Assembly (NCBI GenBank): GCA_018666555.1
Contig: JABIZD010000102.1
Location: 1-64,000 of the forward strand
DNA length: 64,000 nucleotides
Direction of reading: 5' to 3'
Source of the DNA: Gammaproteobacteria bacterium
GTDB lineage: Bacteria > Pseudomonadota > Gammaproteobacteria > Pseudomonadales > Azotimanducaceae
Part shown: positions 17,940 through 28,340 of the stretch, piece by piece
Position numbering within the stretch: the first letter of the stretch is position 1
How the letters are laid out: each line of letters begins with the position of its first letter
The notes under the pieces: generated by a model
Told to the model about the DNA's origin: nothing
What the model saw: the letters and a program-made list of their open reading frames with translations, nothing else
Database searches by the model: none
Position numbers and translations under genes: made by a program

Positions 17940-18770
17940 TCAGGCACGCGTTAAAGTCTGGTCCTCGCGCAGGGCATCAAGCTGATTCTGCACCCCTTTC
18001 GCCCATCGCGGATGGGTCAAGATCCAGAACTTGTTTTCTGCAATCGCGGATGCGACTAACTCGCCGACTTCGTCGGGATCCATGCCTTGTTCCAGTCCGG
18101 CCTGAATATTTCTCGCCATCTTGGCTGATTTTTCGCCATCCACTTTCGGCTTGGATCTGCCAGGGCGAAACTCAACGGAATTGCGGCTGATATTCGTATT
18201 TATTGGTCCTGGACAGAGCACCGAGGCAGTAATCGGGCTCTTTTTTGAGCGGAGTTCTCGTTCGGTAGCCGCCATTAGTGCAACCACGCCATGTTTAGCT
18301 ACATTGTAAGCGCCCATCATCTGGCTGGAGATCAACCCCGCCATGGAAGATGTGGCATTGATGTGTCCTTCGCCTGCTGCCTCTATCAGCGGCAGAAATA
18401 CCTTAACGCCGTAAATAGGCCCCCAAAGATCTACATCAATAATCCACTTCCAGTCCGCCAGTTTCATATTACGCGCAGAAGTTGGAATTCCTACACCCGC
18501 GTTATTACACATTACATGCACATTACCAAAGGTGCCAATGGCTTTATCTGCCAGTGCTTCAACCTGGTCTAGTTTCGAGACATCACAACTCTGGCCCACT
18601 ACCTGCACACCGGCATCACTAAACTCAGATATCGCTCGGTCGAGTGCTGACTGGTCAAGATCAGCTAACACCAGTTTCATCCCCCTTGCAGAAAACGCAC
18701 GCGCCATACCCAGGCCAATTCCACTTGCCGCTCCCGTTATCACTGCAACGCGATCTGAAAATTCCTGCAT
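17940..18770 (-). CDS. Short-chain dehydrogenase/reductase (SDR)
   Basis: 276 residues, a classical SDR. It has the nucleotide-binding TGAASGIG (12-19), NNAGVG, the catalytic Ser in NATSSMAG and the YNVAK active-site Tyr/Lys. It is an NAD(P)-dependent alcohol/ketone oxidoreductase in the cytoplasm. Acidic Asp after the second strand (VLADLDQ) favours NAD over NADP. GGGGAG precedes the ATG. It is convergent with the CoA-transferase. The substrate is not readable. Confidence 0.9.
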   Translation of the reverse strand: MQEFSDRVAVITGAASGIGLGMARAFSARGMKLVLADLDQSALDRAISEFSDAGVQVVGQSCDVSKLDQVEALADKAIGTFGNVHVMCNNAGVGIPTSARNMKLADWKWIIDVDLWGPIYGVKVFLPLIEAAGEGHINATSSMAGLISSQMMGAYNVAKHGVVALMAATERELRSKKSPITASVLCPGPINTNISRNSVEFRPGRSKPKVDGEKSAKMARNIQAGLEQGMDPDEVGELVASAIAENKFWILTHPRWAKGVQNQLDALREDQTLTRA

Positions 18771-19269
18771 TTGACTCCCCTACTTTTGCCTTTGTTATAA
18801 CCACAGACATTCATTCCTAGCCTGCCGTACAATCTATTCCAGGCAAGGGCTGCTTTCAACAGTTCACTAATTTCTCCACGCCTTTAGTCGGTCTTGCACC
18901 TGCATCGACAGCTAAACAAGTCACCAAACCTTGCGCCAAAAGGGCAATATACACTAGCAGGATCTGTCTTTCCTACAGACTACAAAATCTGTTAACGGGC
19001 AACCAAGCCTAACCCAGGGGAACGGGACCTGCTTGCACTCATCAGCGTTTAAAACTGCCGCGCCGGTCAGCCGAACAACAAATCACAGGTACGCAGCGAG
19101 CGAGATAGCGAATATTTAGACCCAATGCATGGCATTCAGGCCGCAAATAAACGAAAATTGTTTTTCTCGCTGACCAAGCTGATCTAGACATAATGCAACG
19201 AGAGTCAGCGGAGATGATCCCAGCAGATACAGGCAATGTTGAATCATCAATCGAACACATGAGGTCCTA
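18771..19269. other. Divergent intergenic region, SDR / PhyH oxygenase
   Basis: 499 bases. I see no supported gene, no strong promoter and no long repeat. A GAGG ribosome-binding site lies about 5 bases before the PhyH start. Confidence 0.45.
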
Positions 19270-20052
19270 ATGCAGCATGCAATCCAGCAGCATAGTAAGT
19301 CGATCCTCCAGCAACTGCAGAGCGACGGATTTTCACAATTGAGTAACCTCTGCTCATCAACTTTAACAGCCCAACTATTAAGCGTTTCAAGCAAAATCGC
19401 ATCTGACGTCAGACAACGCCTGGGTAAAAGACCAATCGGGATTGGTAGCCGTTCCGGCTATAGGGAAATTGTGCAGCGCTCGCCGGGGCGATGGGACGTA
19501 CCCATTACTCCGGAACAATTTGCAATAGACCATAAGCAGATGCCGTGGTGGCCCCTTATCACAGCTGTGCTAGGCCAAAGCGCCGAACACGCATTCAGTG
19601 GCGTGGTCTCTTCTGAACCCGGTAGTAAAGAACAATGCTGGCATATAGATTCCCCCCACGAGGCAGCAGAGCATCTATCCGCTCACGCCATTAACATATT
19701 CATAGCATTAACCCATATCCCGCTGCTTATGGGCCCGACCGAACTTGCCCGTGGTTCACACCAGCGGACTAATCACTTGGCCAATCAGACTCTGGCAGTG
19801 GACCAGCTGCTGTACCAGCATGCAGACACCTCACCCGGCATGCTGGTAACGGCAAAGGAACAAACCACACCCGAAACTCGCTCAAGTGCTATGAGTGAAG
19901 GCTCCTGCCTGATATTTGACGATCGAATTATGCACCGCGGATTGGCAAACCAAGCCCATCAAACCAGGCATATCGCCTATTTTTCCTATAAGCGACAAGG
20001 CTACCTGCCGTATACCCATTTCGAATCAACTCGATCCTTATTTGAGTCATAA
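19270..20052 (+). CDS. Phytanoyl-CoA dioxygenase (PhyH) family protein
   Basis: 260 residues. The iron-binding facial triad is visible as His125-x-Asp127 (CWHIDSPHE) and distal His222 (DRIMHRGLANQ), followed by the Arg of QTRHIAYFSY that usually binds 2-oxoglutarate. It is therefore a non-heme Fe(II)/2-oxoglutarate oxygenase that hydroxylates a small molecule. GAGG precedes the ATG. It stands alone between two large intergenic regions, so the substrate is unknown. Bacterial members act on lipids, osmolytes and natural products. Confidence 0.82.
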   Translation: MQHAIQQHSKSILQQLQSDGFSQLSNLCSSTLTAQLLSVSSKIASDVRQRLGKRPIGIGSRSGYREIVQRSPGRWDVPITPEQFAIDHKQMPWWPLITAVLGQSAEHAFSGVVSSEPGSKEQCWHIDSPHEAAEHLSAHAINIFIALTHIPLLMGPTELARGSHQRTNHLANQTLAVDQLLYQHADTSPGMLVTAKEQTTPETRSSAMSEGSCLIFDDRIMHRGLANQAHQTRHIAYFSYKRQGYLPYTHFESTRSLFES

Positions 20053-20578
20053 AGTCGTCATCACTGCAAAAGCGGTCTTACAAACAGCGGATTGGCAACC
20101 CAGAACAACCTGCGTCTCACCCGCACTCGCCTGAGCGCGCTGTAACCTGTTCTGATTTACAAACCTTGGCCGCTTTTCTAGACAGCCTGACGCGCTCATG
20201 ATTGGACTGTGGCGATGCCCTGAAACAAGGCAAATCCTGCCTCTAGCCAGATCCAATGCACTTTTTAGCAGTCTGGCTTGAACTTACTGCTCCTGGATAT
20301 AAAAAGCTTCGCAATCCAGCGCCCACGAATGATGGTACTCTCGAATACCTGGGTACGCTCCAGAGCGATTGCACAGCAATGAAATAACGGGTTGCGACAA
20401 TTCTTGGGTGACTGCAACTGCGAATTCACGGCCAAGGACTAAGAGACTATAAAAAAGCGAAAGGCCTCTTGCCTGACACCGATTAACGGAACAAAGCCAT
20501 TGTTCAGCATTTATTACCGCAGCGGGCCTTTTGATTACGCTTCCATGGTTAGCCCTAGAAAAACGGTAGGAACTATCA
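20053..20578. other. Intergenic region between convergent PhyH and FAD oxidoreductase genes
   Basis: 526 bases, long for a convergent gap. I found no credible gene, no T-run terminator and no clear repeat. It may hold a decayed gene, but no recognisable protein fragment is visible. Confidence 0.4.
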
Positions 20579-21850
20579 TCAGATCATCCTGTCTCTGAGA
20601 GCATGCCACTTCATCAGCAGGTTCATCCCTAATGGATAACCCCAGTAATAAAATGGCGCAGTAAAGGGCAGATCATCAAAGGCGGTACGGCAGTCATCTC
20701 GACCCAGTATTTTGCCCGCCAAACGGGAGCCGAGAAAGACGCTGCGGACAACGCCTGACCCACAATAACCCATGGCATAATGTACCCCATCAAGGGTGCC
20801 CGTATGCGGCGCATGGTCAAATGTATAAGCCACTGTACCTGCCCAACAATGACTAAAGGGTATGTCAGCAATCTCCGGATAGATCTGGCTATAGGTTTTT
20901 CGAATTCCAGCAGCAATTCGATCATACGCATCTAAAGGCCCCTGGCTGCGACTGCCCAGTAACAGACGTTTGCCGTCTGGGGTCCTTCTATAGTAAACAA
21001 CCAGCCGACGGGTATCGCCATGCATGCGACTGTGTGGTGAGAGCCTGTCCAGCAAATCTGGCTCGAGTTCTTCAGTCACAGCAATAGCTGAACGAATCGG
21101 AATAATTCGTCGCCGGAATTTCCTGAAGGCATAGGGTGTGTACCCGTTGGTCGCAACCACAATTTCCCGTGCCTTAATAGACCCCGATGCGGTGCTCAGG
21201 CGATATCCGTCTTTGTCCCGGTCCCAGCCCTGAACAAAGGTGTTGTTGACCAGCATCCCACCACTGTCTACTACTCTCTGAGTCAAGGCATCGACGAGCT
21301 TGGCGGGATTAAGCCCGCCGTCCTGGTGATAGACAACACCCCCTCGGTACAGGTCAGTTCCGACTTCATGATGCTGCTCGCTGTGCGGGATTACATCTGC
21401 TTTAAAACCGGGAATAGTTTCAAGATCTTTGACTTCCTCTGTTAGCTTTTGAAAGTCCTGATCCGACATCGCGCCTCGAAAGCGGCCTGTCATCTGAAGG
21501 TCACAATCTATCCCTTCGGTATCAATAAACGCACGAAAAAAACCAATCGCTGTCAGACCCTCACTTAATATGTCTTTAGCCTGTTTTTCACCATACTTTG
21601 AAGTCAGCCCACGTAACCCAAGCTTATGCATGCTCGGCCCGATCATGCCGCCATTCCTACTTGAACAACCAGAACCAGGCTCCCCGGCATCCATCACCGC
21701 AACCGAACGCCCAGCCCTGACAAGACCGAGCGCTGTGGACAGTCCAGTGAAGCCAGCACCGATAACCGCGACATCAACTGCTTCAGGCTTTTCTATGAAA
21801 GTAGGCCTTGTGCCAGACCGATGATCGTTCCAATAAGCGTAGGTTTTCAT
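20579..21850 (-). CDS. FAD-dependent amine/amino-acid oxidoreductase (DAO family)
   Basis: 423 residues from the ATG at 21850, chosen because AGGA lies 8 or so bases upstream; an ATG at 21877 in frame has no such site. The FAD motif is VIGAGFTG (29-36) with VMDAGEPGSGCSSRNGGM following, as in gamma-glutamylputrescine oxidase and PuuB-like enzymes. The N-terminal YAYWND also fits that group. The C-terminal GVHYAMGYCGSGV is the second FAD contact. It likely oxidises an amine or amino acid with O2, giving H2O2. No puu or glutamine synthetase-like genes are adjacent. Confidence 0.85.
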   Translation of the reverse strand: MKTYAYWNDHRSGTRPTFIEKPEAVDVAVIGAGFTGLSTALGLVRAGRSVAVMDAGEPGSGCSSRNGGMIGPSMHKLGLRGLTSKYGEKQAKDILSEGLTAIGFFRAFIDTEGIDCDLQMTGRFRGAMSDQDFQKLTEEVKDLETIPGFKADVIPHSEQHHEVGTDLYRGGVVYHQDGGLNPAKLVDALTQRVVDSGGMLVNNTFVQGWDRDKDGYRLSTASGSIKAREIVVATNGYTPYAFRKFRRRIIPIRSAIAVTEELEPDLLDRLSPHSRMHGDTRRLVVYYRRTPDGKRLLLGSRSQGPLDAYDRIAAGIRKTYSQIYPEIADIPFSHCWAGTVAYTFDHAPHTGTLDGVHYAMGYCGSGVVRSVFLGSRLAGKILGRDDCRTAFDDLPFTAPFYYWGYPLGMNLLMKWHALRDRMI

Positions 21851-22211
21851 AGCATCATCCTGGTTATAAAAATTCATACTCTGTTAAAACTACAAACGAC
21901 TTCCTGACCGCAGCGACTATTCTGAAACCTTGTTGAGATAACCTTGAAAGCACCTTGAGTTTTTTGCGCCCGTCCGGGCTAACCAGTTACCCAGACCTTC
22001 TGATGAAGCCAAATCATTCTTGCTCATGGTGTTATCACAAGTTGAGCGCTGCCACTGCTCTTGAATTTAACACATCTGATTTATCCAATCCCAGCGACTA
22101 AAGCAGCTTGACCTAATCTATCCGAGCTGATTAACCAAAATCGAACCTTCAGTGCTGTTTCGCGGATTACATGATAATTTCAATATGAATCTAAAAAAAA
22201 AGAGGAATCCC
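21851..22211. other. Divergent intergenic region
   Basis: 361 bases between the FAD oxidoreductase and the exported protein. AGAGGA at 22201-22206 is the ribosome-binding site of the latter. An in-frame ATG at 22152 is not favoured. I see nothing else. Confidence 0.4.
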
Positions 22212-22994
22212 ATGACCGACTTCAAATTCATCTCCATGGTTAGCATTGCTTTTATTTCACTTACCGTTAATGCCGATCAACAACAGGCTAATGCCTCCCC
22301 GGCTTCGGCAAATCCAATCTCGACGCAAATACAACTTTGTAATCTCAATCCCGGCAAAACGATGAATGACTACGACAAAATTATTCAGCAGTATTTCAAG
22401 TGGTCAAAAAAACATGATGTTGAAGTCGTGTTCACACGCAACCTGCCACTATTTTCACATGCCGATGCCAGCCACCCCGGATATGACTTTATCGAATACC
22501 TCTACTCCGATTATGAAACCAGTGGCAATGGCTGGGATAAATGGCTCAGCACACCTGACGGCCAAAAGCTCGCGGCAGAATGGCAGGCGACAGCAACCTG
22601 CCACGTCAAAATGGCCAGCCTCTATGTGCAACATCGTGATCCTAGAATTATGACGGATGATGATAGAGTTATCACCCAAAACTGGTGTACTCGTAACGAC
22701 GGCGTTTCTCCTGACCAGTTGATTGCAAAACATCGAGAGGTCGCTGAAAACTACCCCGATGATGCCTCTAACATGGCCTGGGCCATACTCTATCCGCAAA
22801 TTGGTGGCGCCCATGCACCTGGTGATTTCGCCCACGTCAATGCCTACCCTGATGTGGCTGCACTAATGGCTCGCCAATCCTGGTACAACAATGATGAAGG
22901 CTGGCGGGCAATCAGGGACTACAATGTCTCTTATGCTTCTTGCCGGGGTGAATCTGCCTTTGTTGAAAAGGTGTTGCATCGACCCGGTTCATAA
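22212..22994 (+). CDS. Exported two-repeat protein of unknown function (paralogue of 31300-32166)
   Basis: 260 residues. The ATG at 22212 follows AGAGGA and begins a signal peptide (MTDFKFISMVSIAFISLTVNA). The mature part appears to hold two related alpha/beta units: residues about 40-150 start with LCNLNPGKTMNDYDKIIQQY and contain FIEYLYSDYETSGNGWDKW; residues about 155-250 start with NWCTRNDGVSPDQLIAKHRE. Each unit begins at a Cys followed by N or R and ends near a CH or CR, suggesting a disulfide per unit. The pattern resembles dimeric ferredoxin-like barrels. It shares layout with the lipoprotein at 31300. Function is unknown. Confidence 0.7.
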   Translation: MTDFKFISMVSIAFISLTVNADQQQANASPASANPISTQIQLCNLNPGKTMNDYDKIIQQYFKWSKKHDVEVVFTRNLPLFSHADASHPGYDFIEYLYSDYETSGNGWDKWLSTPDGQKLAAEWQATATCHVKMASLYVQHRDPRIMTDDDRVITQNWCTRNDGVSPDQLIAKHREVAENYPDDASNMAWAILYPQIGGAHAPGDFAHVNAYPDVAALMARQSWYNNDEGWRAIRDYNVSYASCRGESAFVEKVLHRPGS

Positions 22995-23004
22995 TCTTGC
23001 CCTG

Positions 23005-23030
23005 TGGAGGCCGAGATAACTCGGCCTCCA
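23005..23030 (+). terminator. Strong hairpin after the exported two-repeat gene
   Basis: TGGAGGCCGAG (23005-23015) pairs perfectly with CTCGGCCTCCA (23020-23030): an 11-bp stem, mostly GC, with a 4-base ATAA loop, 10 bases after the stop. A T-run is lacking, so it may terminate weakly or protect the 3' end of the mRNA. Confidence 0.65.
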
Positions 23031-23264
23031 ACTGTGACACACAAATCACAGAGATCTGTGTACCGCCCATGCCAATTACAGCTATTGCCAAACTGACCGG
23101 ATAGGGTGATCCCAGGGAAATATTGTCTCATTAAGCTCTGATCGGCAATCAGGCAAATCGAATCCTCGGCCAAAAAGAACGCCGAACTATACTGTGATCC
23201 TTTATTGTCTGTGCTTCAGAAACACCGGGAGTATACCCTACCTGTCAATTTGACAGCTCAGATA

Positions 23265-25238
23265 TTAGGGGTTTCGATCAGCCAAGGCAGCTAACATAGG
23301 CTGTAGCTGTTTTTCATATTTACGCCACTCCTCCGAACTGCCCTGATACATTTTTCGGCGTACCTGCCTACCACTCGGTGTTCTCACCGGACGTTTATTT
23401 TCGTAAAAATTAAGACAATCGAGTTCCCAATCAAGGCCGCAATAATCTAGTAAACCGCGAGTTTCCTGTTCCTGGTTGCGAGTCAGTGCCTCGTAATTTA
23501 GATCGTAAATCTGATTGGGAAATTCATTCCTCCAAAATGCCATAAGATCTAAATAAAGATTGTAATACGCTGCTATGTCTTTGAGGACATTGGTGTACGG
23601 ATGGCCCTTAAACTGAAGTTTGAACATTGACCAACAACTTGCAGCCGGTTCTCTTTGGACATTGATTATCTTGACCTGGTCAAAAACAGACAGAAGAAAC
23701 CCTACCCACTTAAAATTCGGCGGCATCTTATCTGTTATTAGCATCTTGCTAGTATTAAGCGTTTCAAGCTCTGATAGATATTCATCTCGCAACATCATGA
23801 GATTATCTGTTGCAATGGAATCTCCACCAGAATCTGAAACATCCTTAACAGCAGAATTTAATAACCGACCCAATGTTTCTAACTCGCCCCCACCAAATAC
23901 CTGCGAATGGCTGGCTAAAATCTGCTCCGTGAGGGTCGTTCCTGAACGTGGCATACCAACAATAAATATCGGTTGGGGGCCTGAGGCTACTTGAATCGAT
24001 TGAGTCTCTCTGATGCGGGCAGCATTGACCGCATTAAACAGCTTCTTAATCTGCTCAAACTGAATTTTTTCTGGCTGAATGTTATAGGCAAACGATTGCT
24101 TTCTCAGTCGATTTCCTGTTTCCAGATACCTAAATGCCTTCTCTAGTTCGCCAAGGTCTTCATAAGCCTTGCCTAACGCAAAACTCAAATGCATCACCTC
24201 ATTGTCCGGCAAGGCCGGGATATCAATTCTCCTTATCATCTCTGCCAACTGTGGGTCATGTGATGTGTAATTCTTCAGTCGACTGAGATTATTATGGGCT
24301 TCGGCAAATTCTGGCTTTAACTCCAAGGCACGATCAAAACAGGAAATTGCTTCCTCATAGCGACCGAACTCGCAAAGCGAATTACCTAGGTTATTGTGCA
24401 CCTCTGCAAAGGTAGGTTGGAGAGCAATAGCCCTGCTATAGCAGTCAATGGATTCTTCATGGTGACCAAGATCACTCAATGCATTACCCAGGTTACTATG
24501 CGCTGCTGCTAAATCTGGCTTAATGTCGATAGCTTTGCGGATGTTCTCAACCGCTTTTGCATGAAGCCCCATATCATTCAAAGTAGCCCCCAGTCCGTTG
24601 AAAGCCTCTGCATAAACTGGCCGCCGGGCTATGGCTTTTTCGAAGCTGGTAATGGCGTCTGCCGGTCTTCCCAGGAGGCGCAAAGTATGCCCAATACTGT
24701 TATAAGCCTGCACAAAATTCGGGTCAATTCTTAAGGCTTTGGCAAAGTACTGAAGTGCTAAGGTAGGTTGATTAAGGTCAGCACAGACGTTTCCTAGATT
24801 ATTATAAGCCTCAACATAGTCTGGTTTTAGGTCAATTGAGTTCTGATAATATCCCTGAGCTTTTTTTAGCTCACCCATGTTGTGAAGCAGGCTACCTAAA
24901 TTATTATGGGCTTCCGCATAATCAGGCATTTTTCGCAATGCATTTTCAAAACAACTGAGGGCATCATTATAATTCCCCAGTTCATTCAGCGTATTGCCCT
25001 TATTATTAAGCGCTTCCGGGTAGTCTGGTTTTAATCGCAGCGCATTATCATAATGAAGCAGCGCGTCGTTGAATTGCTTTGATGCTGCATAGAGCACACC
25101 TAATATATTCTCCAACATCGATGAATCAGGATATCTGGCCACTAATTCATGGCCTGACAGCAAGGCCTCTTTTAATTGGCCTTTATTGTAGAAGGCAACT
25201 ACCTTATCTAGTTCTACTTTTGATGGCGTCTGATTCAC
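23265..25238 (-). CDS. TPR-repeat sulfotransferase
   Basis: 657 residues in two parts. Residues about 1-340 are a run of roughly nine tetratricopeptide repeats (units such as YVEAYNNLGNVCADLNQPTL). Residues about 425-650 are a PAPS-dependent sulfotransferase domain with the 5'-phosphosulfate loop IFIVGMPRSGTTLTEQ and the 3'-phosphate-binding region NVQREPAASCWSMF. It would transfer sulfate from PAPS to a protein or glycan held by the repeats. The start is GTG without a clear ribosome-binding site. A second protein of the same build lies at 61293-63308. Confidence 0.88.
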   Translation of the reverse strand: MNQTPSKVELDKVVAFYNKGQLKEALLSGHELVARYPDSSMLENILGVLYAASKQFNDALLHYDNALRLKPDYPEALNNKGNTLNELGNYNDALSCFENALRKMPDYAEAHNNLGSLLHNMGELKKAQGYYQNSIDLKPDYVEAYNNLGNVCADLNQPTLALQYFAKALRIDPNFVQAYNSIGHTLRLLGRPADAITSFEKAIARRPVYAEAFNGLGATLNDMGLHAKAVENIRKAIDIKPDLAAAHSNLGNALSDLGHHEESIDCYSRAIALQPTFAEVHNNLGNSLCEFGRYEEAISCFDRALELKPEFAEAHNNLSRLKNYTSHDPQLAEMIRRIDIPALPDNEVMHLSFALGKAYEDLGELEKAFRYLETGNRLRKQSFAYNIQPEKIQFEQIKKLFNAVNAARIRETQSIQVASGPQPIFIVGMPRSGTTLTEQILASHSQVFGGGELETLGRLLNSAVKDVSDSGGDSIATDNLMMLRDEYLSELETLNTSKMLITDKMPPNFKWVGFLLSVFDQVKIINVQREPAASCWSMFKLQFKGHPYTNVLKDIAAYYNLYLDLMAFWRNEFPNQIYDLNYEALTRNQEQETRGLLDYCGLDWELDCLNFYENKRPVRTPSGRQVRRKMYQGSSEEWRKYEKQLQPMLAALADRNP

Positions 25239-25509
25239 TTTCGGTTCGAAAATACTTTGAAGTTGTTTTATTAAGCAATTAATTCTTGTCGAATTAACGA
25301 CGCTGTCCGTCTTTCTCGGTTGAAGTAACCGGTCCTAACTATACCATTAAACTCTCGTTTTAGCTTAAGAGGCCTTATTGATTACAGATTCTACCAACAA
25401 AACTTTTCGCGCTCCCCTACCGCATTTATAATCCTTAGTCTGTTATGCGTCGCTTTCAGTTCGTATTCATCTCCAAGGAAGAAGCATTACTGCTTCTAAG
25501 GTTATAGGT

Positions 25510-26730
25510 TTAACTGTCATCACTTAAAACGGGTGGTTTAGCCGACAATATCAGTAAAATACTAATGATCATGGCACAGATGCTAAACCACCAGATGGGT
25601 ACAAATGAGCCTGTGGTATCGCGTATCCAGCCGGCAGCAGGGGCACCTAAAGTTGCGAATATCAGTGTAACTGGCATGGCTAATCCGCGCACCGAACCAA
25701 TATTTTCTGTACCAAAGTAAGCAGGCCAGATCGCATTCTGCATAATAATCACACTCGCCGCACCGAGCCCAAATGACGCCGTAGCGATGAATAGTTCAGT
25801 TCTCGTGTCGGTGTAGATGGTTAACAACAGCATCACAATAGCAAAAGAATAACCAATCGCCGTAAGATAGCGAATCGGATAGCGGTCAATAAGCAGGCCA
25901 ACGGGTATTGCTACCATCGCACTGATCACCGCCTCAGTCGAAAAAGCCACAGCAATCCATTCAGCAGCCAAACCTTGATCGATAAAATGAGGCACCCTGA
26001 ACATGGCGACGGTACTGATGGTGAACATCAAAATTCCAAAACTAATGGAAATCTTCCAGAAAGCCGAAGTTCGCGCTGCCTGCGATCGAGTCCATTGATG
26101 GCTCGATTGCATCTGCTGGCTAGCACCCGCAACTGCATCAGTAATTCCTGGTGAGTCAGGCTCTTTAGGTGCCGGTCGCAGAAGAACCGACCCTAAAAAC
26201 ATCAGACAGGCACCACTTATCCCGAAAACCTTCCAGGCAAACTGCCACCCAGACTCAGCTATAACATATTGCGTTAACGGGGTGAAAAAGAAGATCCCCA
26301 CAGGCATACCAATGAAGATAATTGACATGGCACGTCCCCGATTTTGCTTGAACCACTTGGCTACGACAACAGAACCATATAAATCTCCCCCGGCACCTTG
26401 CAGGCCGATCAATCCAAGTAACCCGATCAGCAGCACCAGGTCCCATCGGCTTTCAACAAAACTAAGTGAAAACACCACCACGCCGGCTATAACGCTAACC
26501 CCCAATAACATTGGCCTGGCTCCAAAGCGGTCAATGCCGCGCCCTATAAATGGACTGGCAAACGCAAAAGCGAGCTGTCGCGCTGACATAGCCACACCAA
26601 AATAGAACAAAGGGATACCCAATTCTGCGTGCATAACAGGAATGAAAAAGCTGATTACTGGCCCAGCTAACAGCACAGTCATCGCTGAGACCAGGATTAG
26701 CGCAAAAAGAATTATGTTTTGATATCGCAT
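25510..26730 (-). CDS. MFS transporter, OFA/monocarboxylate-like
   Basis: 406 residues with 12 membrane segments. The frame is open to 26790, but the ATG at 26730 has GGAG 7 bases upstream and begins MRYQNIILFALIL. The first cytoplasmic loop carries the MFS signature as GRGIDRFGARP. The two-halved layout with a charged central loop resembles oxalate/formate and monocarboxylate carriers, so a small organic acid is likely. It follows the FMO-like gene on the same strand with 224 bases between. Confidence 0.82.
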   Translation of the reverse strand: MRYQNIILFALILVSAMTVLLAGPVISFFIPVMHAELGIPLFYFGVAMSARQLAFAFASPFIGRGIDRFGARPMLLGVSVIAGVVVFSLSFVESRWDLVLLIGLLGLIGLQGAGGDLYGSVVVAKWFKQNRGRAMSIIFIGMPVGIFFFTPLTQYVIAESGWQFAWKVFGISGACLMFLGSVLLRPAPKEPDSPGITDAVAGASQQMQSSHQWTRSQAARTSAFWKISISFGILMFTISTVAMFRVPHFIDQGLAAEWIAVAFSTEAVISAMVAIPVGLLIDRYPIRYLTAIGYSFAIVMLLLTIYTDTRTELFIATASFGLGAASVIIMQNAIWPAYFGTENIGSVRGLAMPVTLIFATLGAPAAGWIRDTTGSFVPIWWFSICAMIISILLILSAKPPVLSDDS

Positions 26731-26954
26731 CAAAGCTCCTTTGTCAGTTACCCTGACCTGAGCAACTGTCGAGAGCGTTAAAAGATTCAATCAACTCAAT
26801 TGAGATGGAACTCCTGTCATAGCCTCCAACTCAAACTGGCCTGTAGCAGTCTAACCGAGGAGCCAGGGCAACAACTTCATTAAGGTAGCGCTTCTCAAAC
26901 AACCGCACAACAGGTGATCTCGCCAACTGCGAGAGGTGGGTCGCACTAGCGCAA

Positions 26955-28340
26955 TCAAGGTGACGACACTAAGCTGGTTTCAGACTCTGATACAAAACGC
27001 TGCAGGTTCTGCAAAGCCTTACGGCCAAGGGCCTGCTGTTCGTCTGTCGGAGCCGGTGGCTCTATACCCGCTTGACTGAATCCGTCCAGTCGGGAAGCTG
27101 TCAGCCAACTACTTATTTCTGGATCGCTTGCCCAGGCCGCACCATTTCTTGCATTACCCAGGGAGGTTCTCAGATAGTCAATTTCTGTATCAGGGTGAGG
27201 TACGGGTGTACAAATCTCGTTTTTTGTATCTTCATCTGCCTTGGTAACTTCAATATGGGCTATAAAAGCAGCACTAAAGACCTGCTGACAGGTTCGTACT
27301 GACTGCAGGGTAATTTGCTGGCCACTAAATATCGGCTTGGCAGGTCGATGAGCCAGCCCATCCGCGGTGCAATCAATTAAAATACTATCTTCACCAATAT
27401 TCATACTGCCCTGTTCCAGGCTGATATGTCCGGGCATCACAGCAGTCACCCGACCTTTACGAATAATCTGCTTGATTCGTCGCAACTGTTCAATTTCCAG
27501 TTGCGTTACCGTGGCGCAGCGATACATGCTAGGAGCCTGCCCCGGATCAATTCGCAAAAGCTGACCTGCATTTTCCAATATCCCGAACAACTCTGTCACA
27601 TCCGGGGCATGGGCAAACGCTTGCATCTGATGGGCAAAGCCTGTTGCAGTACGTTCACTCAACTTAAACGGTTGAATAAATTCACGATTGAGTAGCCAGG
27701 AATCGCGCGGCATTATCCAACGGATATGCTTGGGATCAACCCCCCTGCCTAACAACCATAAGCAGGCATCCATACCGGTTTTACCGGCACCGATAATGAC
27801 ATAGCTCCTGTTTGGTCCGGCCATGTCGGGGAGCCCATTGACGGGTACACAGCTAACCCCGTCGGCAACTGGAAAATCAGGCGGACGCATTGCGGGAACC
27901 TGCACCTTCATATAAGTGGCATCGACTATTTTTTTCGCGTCCAGTTCGATGACCTGCCCTGTCACGGTCGACACCACGCTGCCATCACTGGTCAGTTCAG
28001 CATTTGGAACAAACTGAATCCGGCCGCTTGGAAGCAGTTTTTCTACCATAACCCGCTGAAAATAATGGCAGACCTCACTGTTTGTCGCCAACTCATAGAG
28101 GCCCTCATTCCAACCGTCAGAATCAATTCGATTCTGGCCTAGCGTCATAGAATTAACACCATAAAAAGCCGAAGGCTGGTGCAGAGTCACAAAAGGATAA
28201 GCAGTATTCCAATGTCCCCCAGGCAGGTCACGTTTATCAATTATAATTGCTGTTGCATTGCTTTCATGGACCAGAACATCAGCAAAAGCCATTCCCATGG
28301 CTCCCGCTCCAACAATCAAATAATCAGCTTCCAGTGTCAT
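26955..28340 (-). CDS. NAD(P)/FAD-binding oxidoreductase, flavin-monooxygenase-like
   Basis: 461 residues from the ATG at 28340, chosen because it places the FAD motif VGAGAMG at residues 9-15 as usual; the frame is open to 28385 but neither start has a clear ribosome-binding site. A second dinucleotide motif, YVIIGAGKTGMD, lies near residue 185, as in flavin-containing monooxygenases and lysine/ornithine hydroxylases. HWNTAYPFVTLHQPSAFYG resembles the substrate-side segment of FMO-like proteins. The reaction cannot be specified; N- or S-oxygenation or a reductive role are possible. Confidence 0.75.
   Translation of the reverse strand: MTLEADYLIVGAGAMGMAFADVLVHESNATAIIIDKRDLPGGHWNTAYPFVTLHQPSAFYGVNSMTLGQNRIDSDGWNEGLYELATNSEVCHYFQRVMVEKLLPSGRIQFVPNAELTSDGSVVSTVTGQVIELDAKKIVDATYMKVQVPAMRPPDFPVADGVSCVPVNGLPDMAGPNRSYVIIGAGKTGMDACLWLLGRGVDPKHIRWIMPRDSWLLNREFIQPFKLSERTATGFAHQMQAFAHAPDVTELFGILENAGQLLRIDPGQAPSMYRCATVTQLEIEQLRRIKQIIRKGRVTAVMPGHISLEQGSMNIGEDSILIDCTADGLAHRPAKPIFSGQQITLQSVRTCQQVFSAAFIAHIEVTKADEDTKNEICTPVPHPDTEIDYLRTSLGNARNGAAWASDPEISSWLTASRLDGFSQAGIEPPAPTDEQQALGRKALQNLQRFVSESETSLVSSP

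Noticed and set aside
19933-20100. GCGGATTGGCAA occurring at the end of the PhyH gene and again 150 bases later
   Set aside because: Twelve matching bases without extended similarity; no evidence of duplication or an attachment site.
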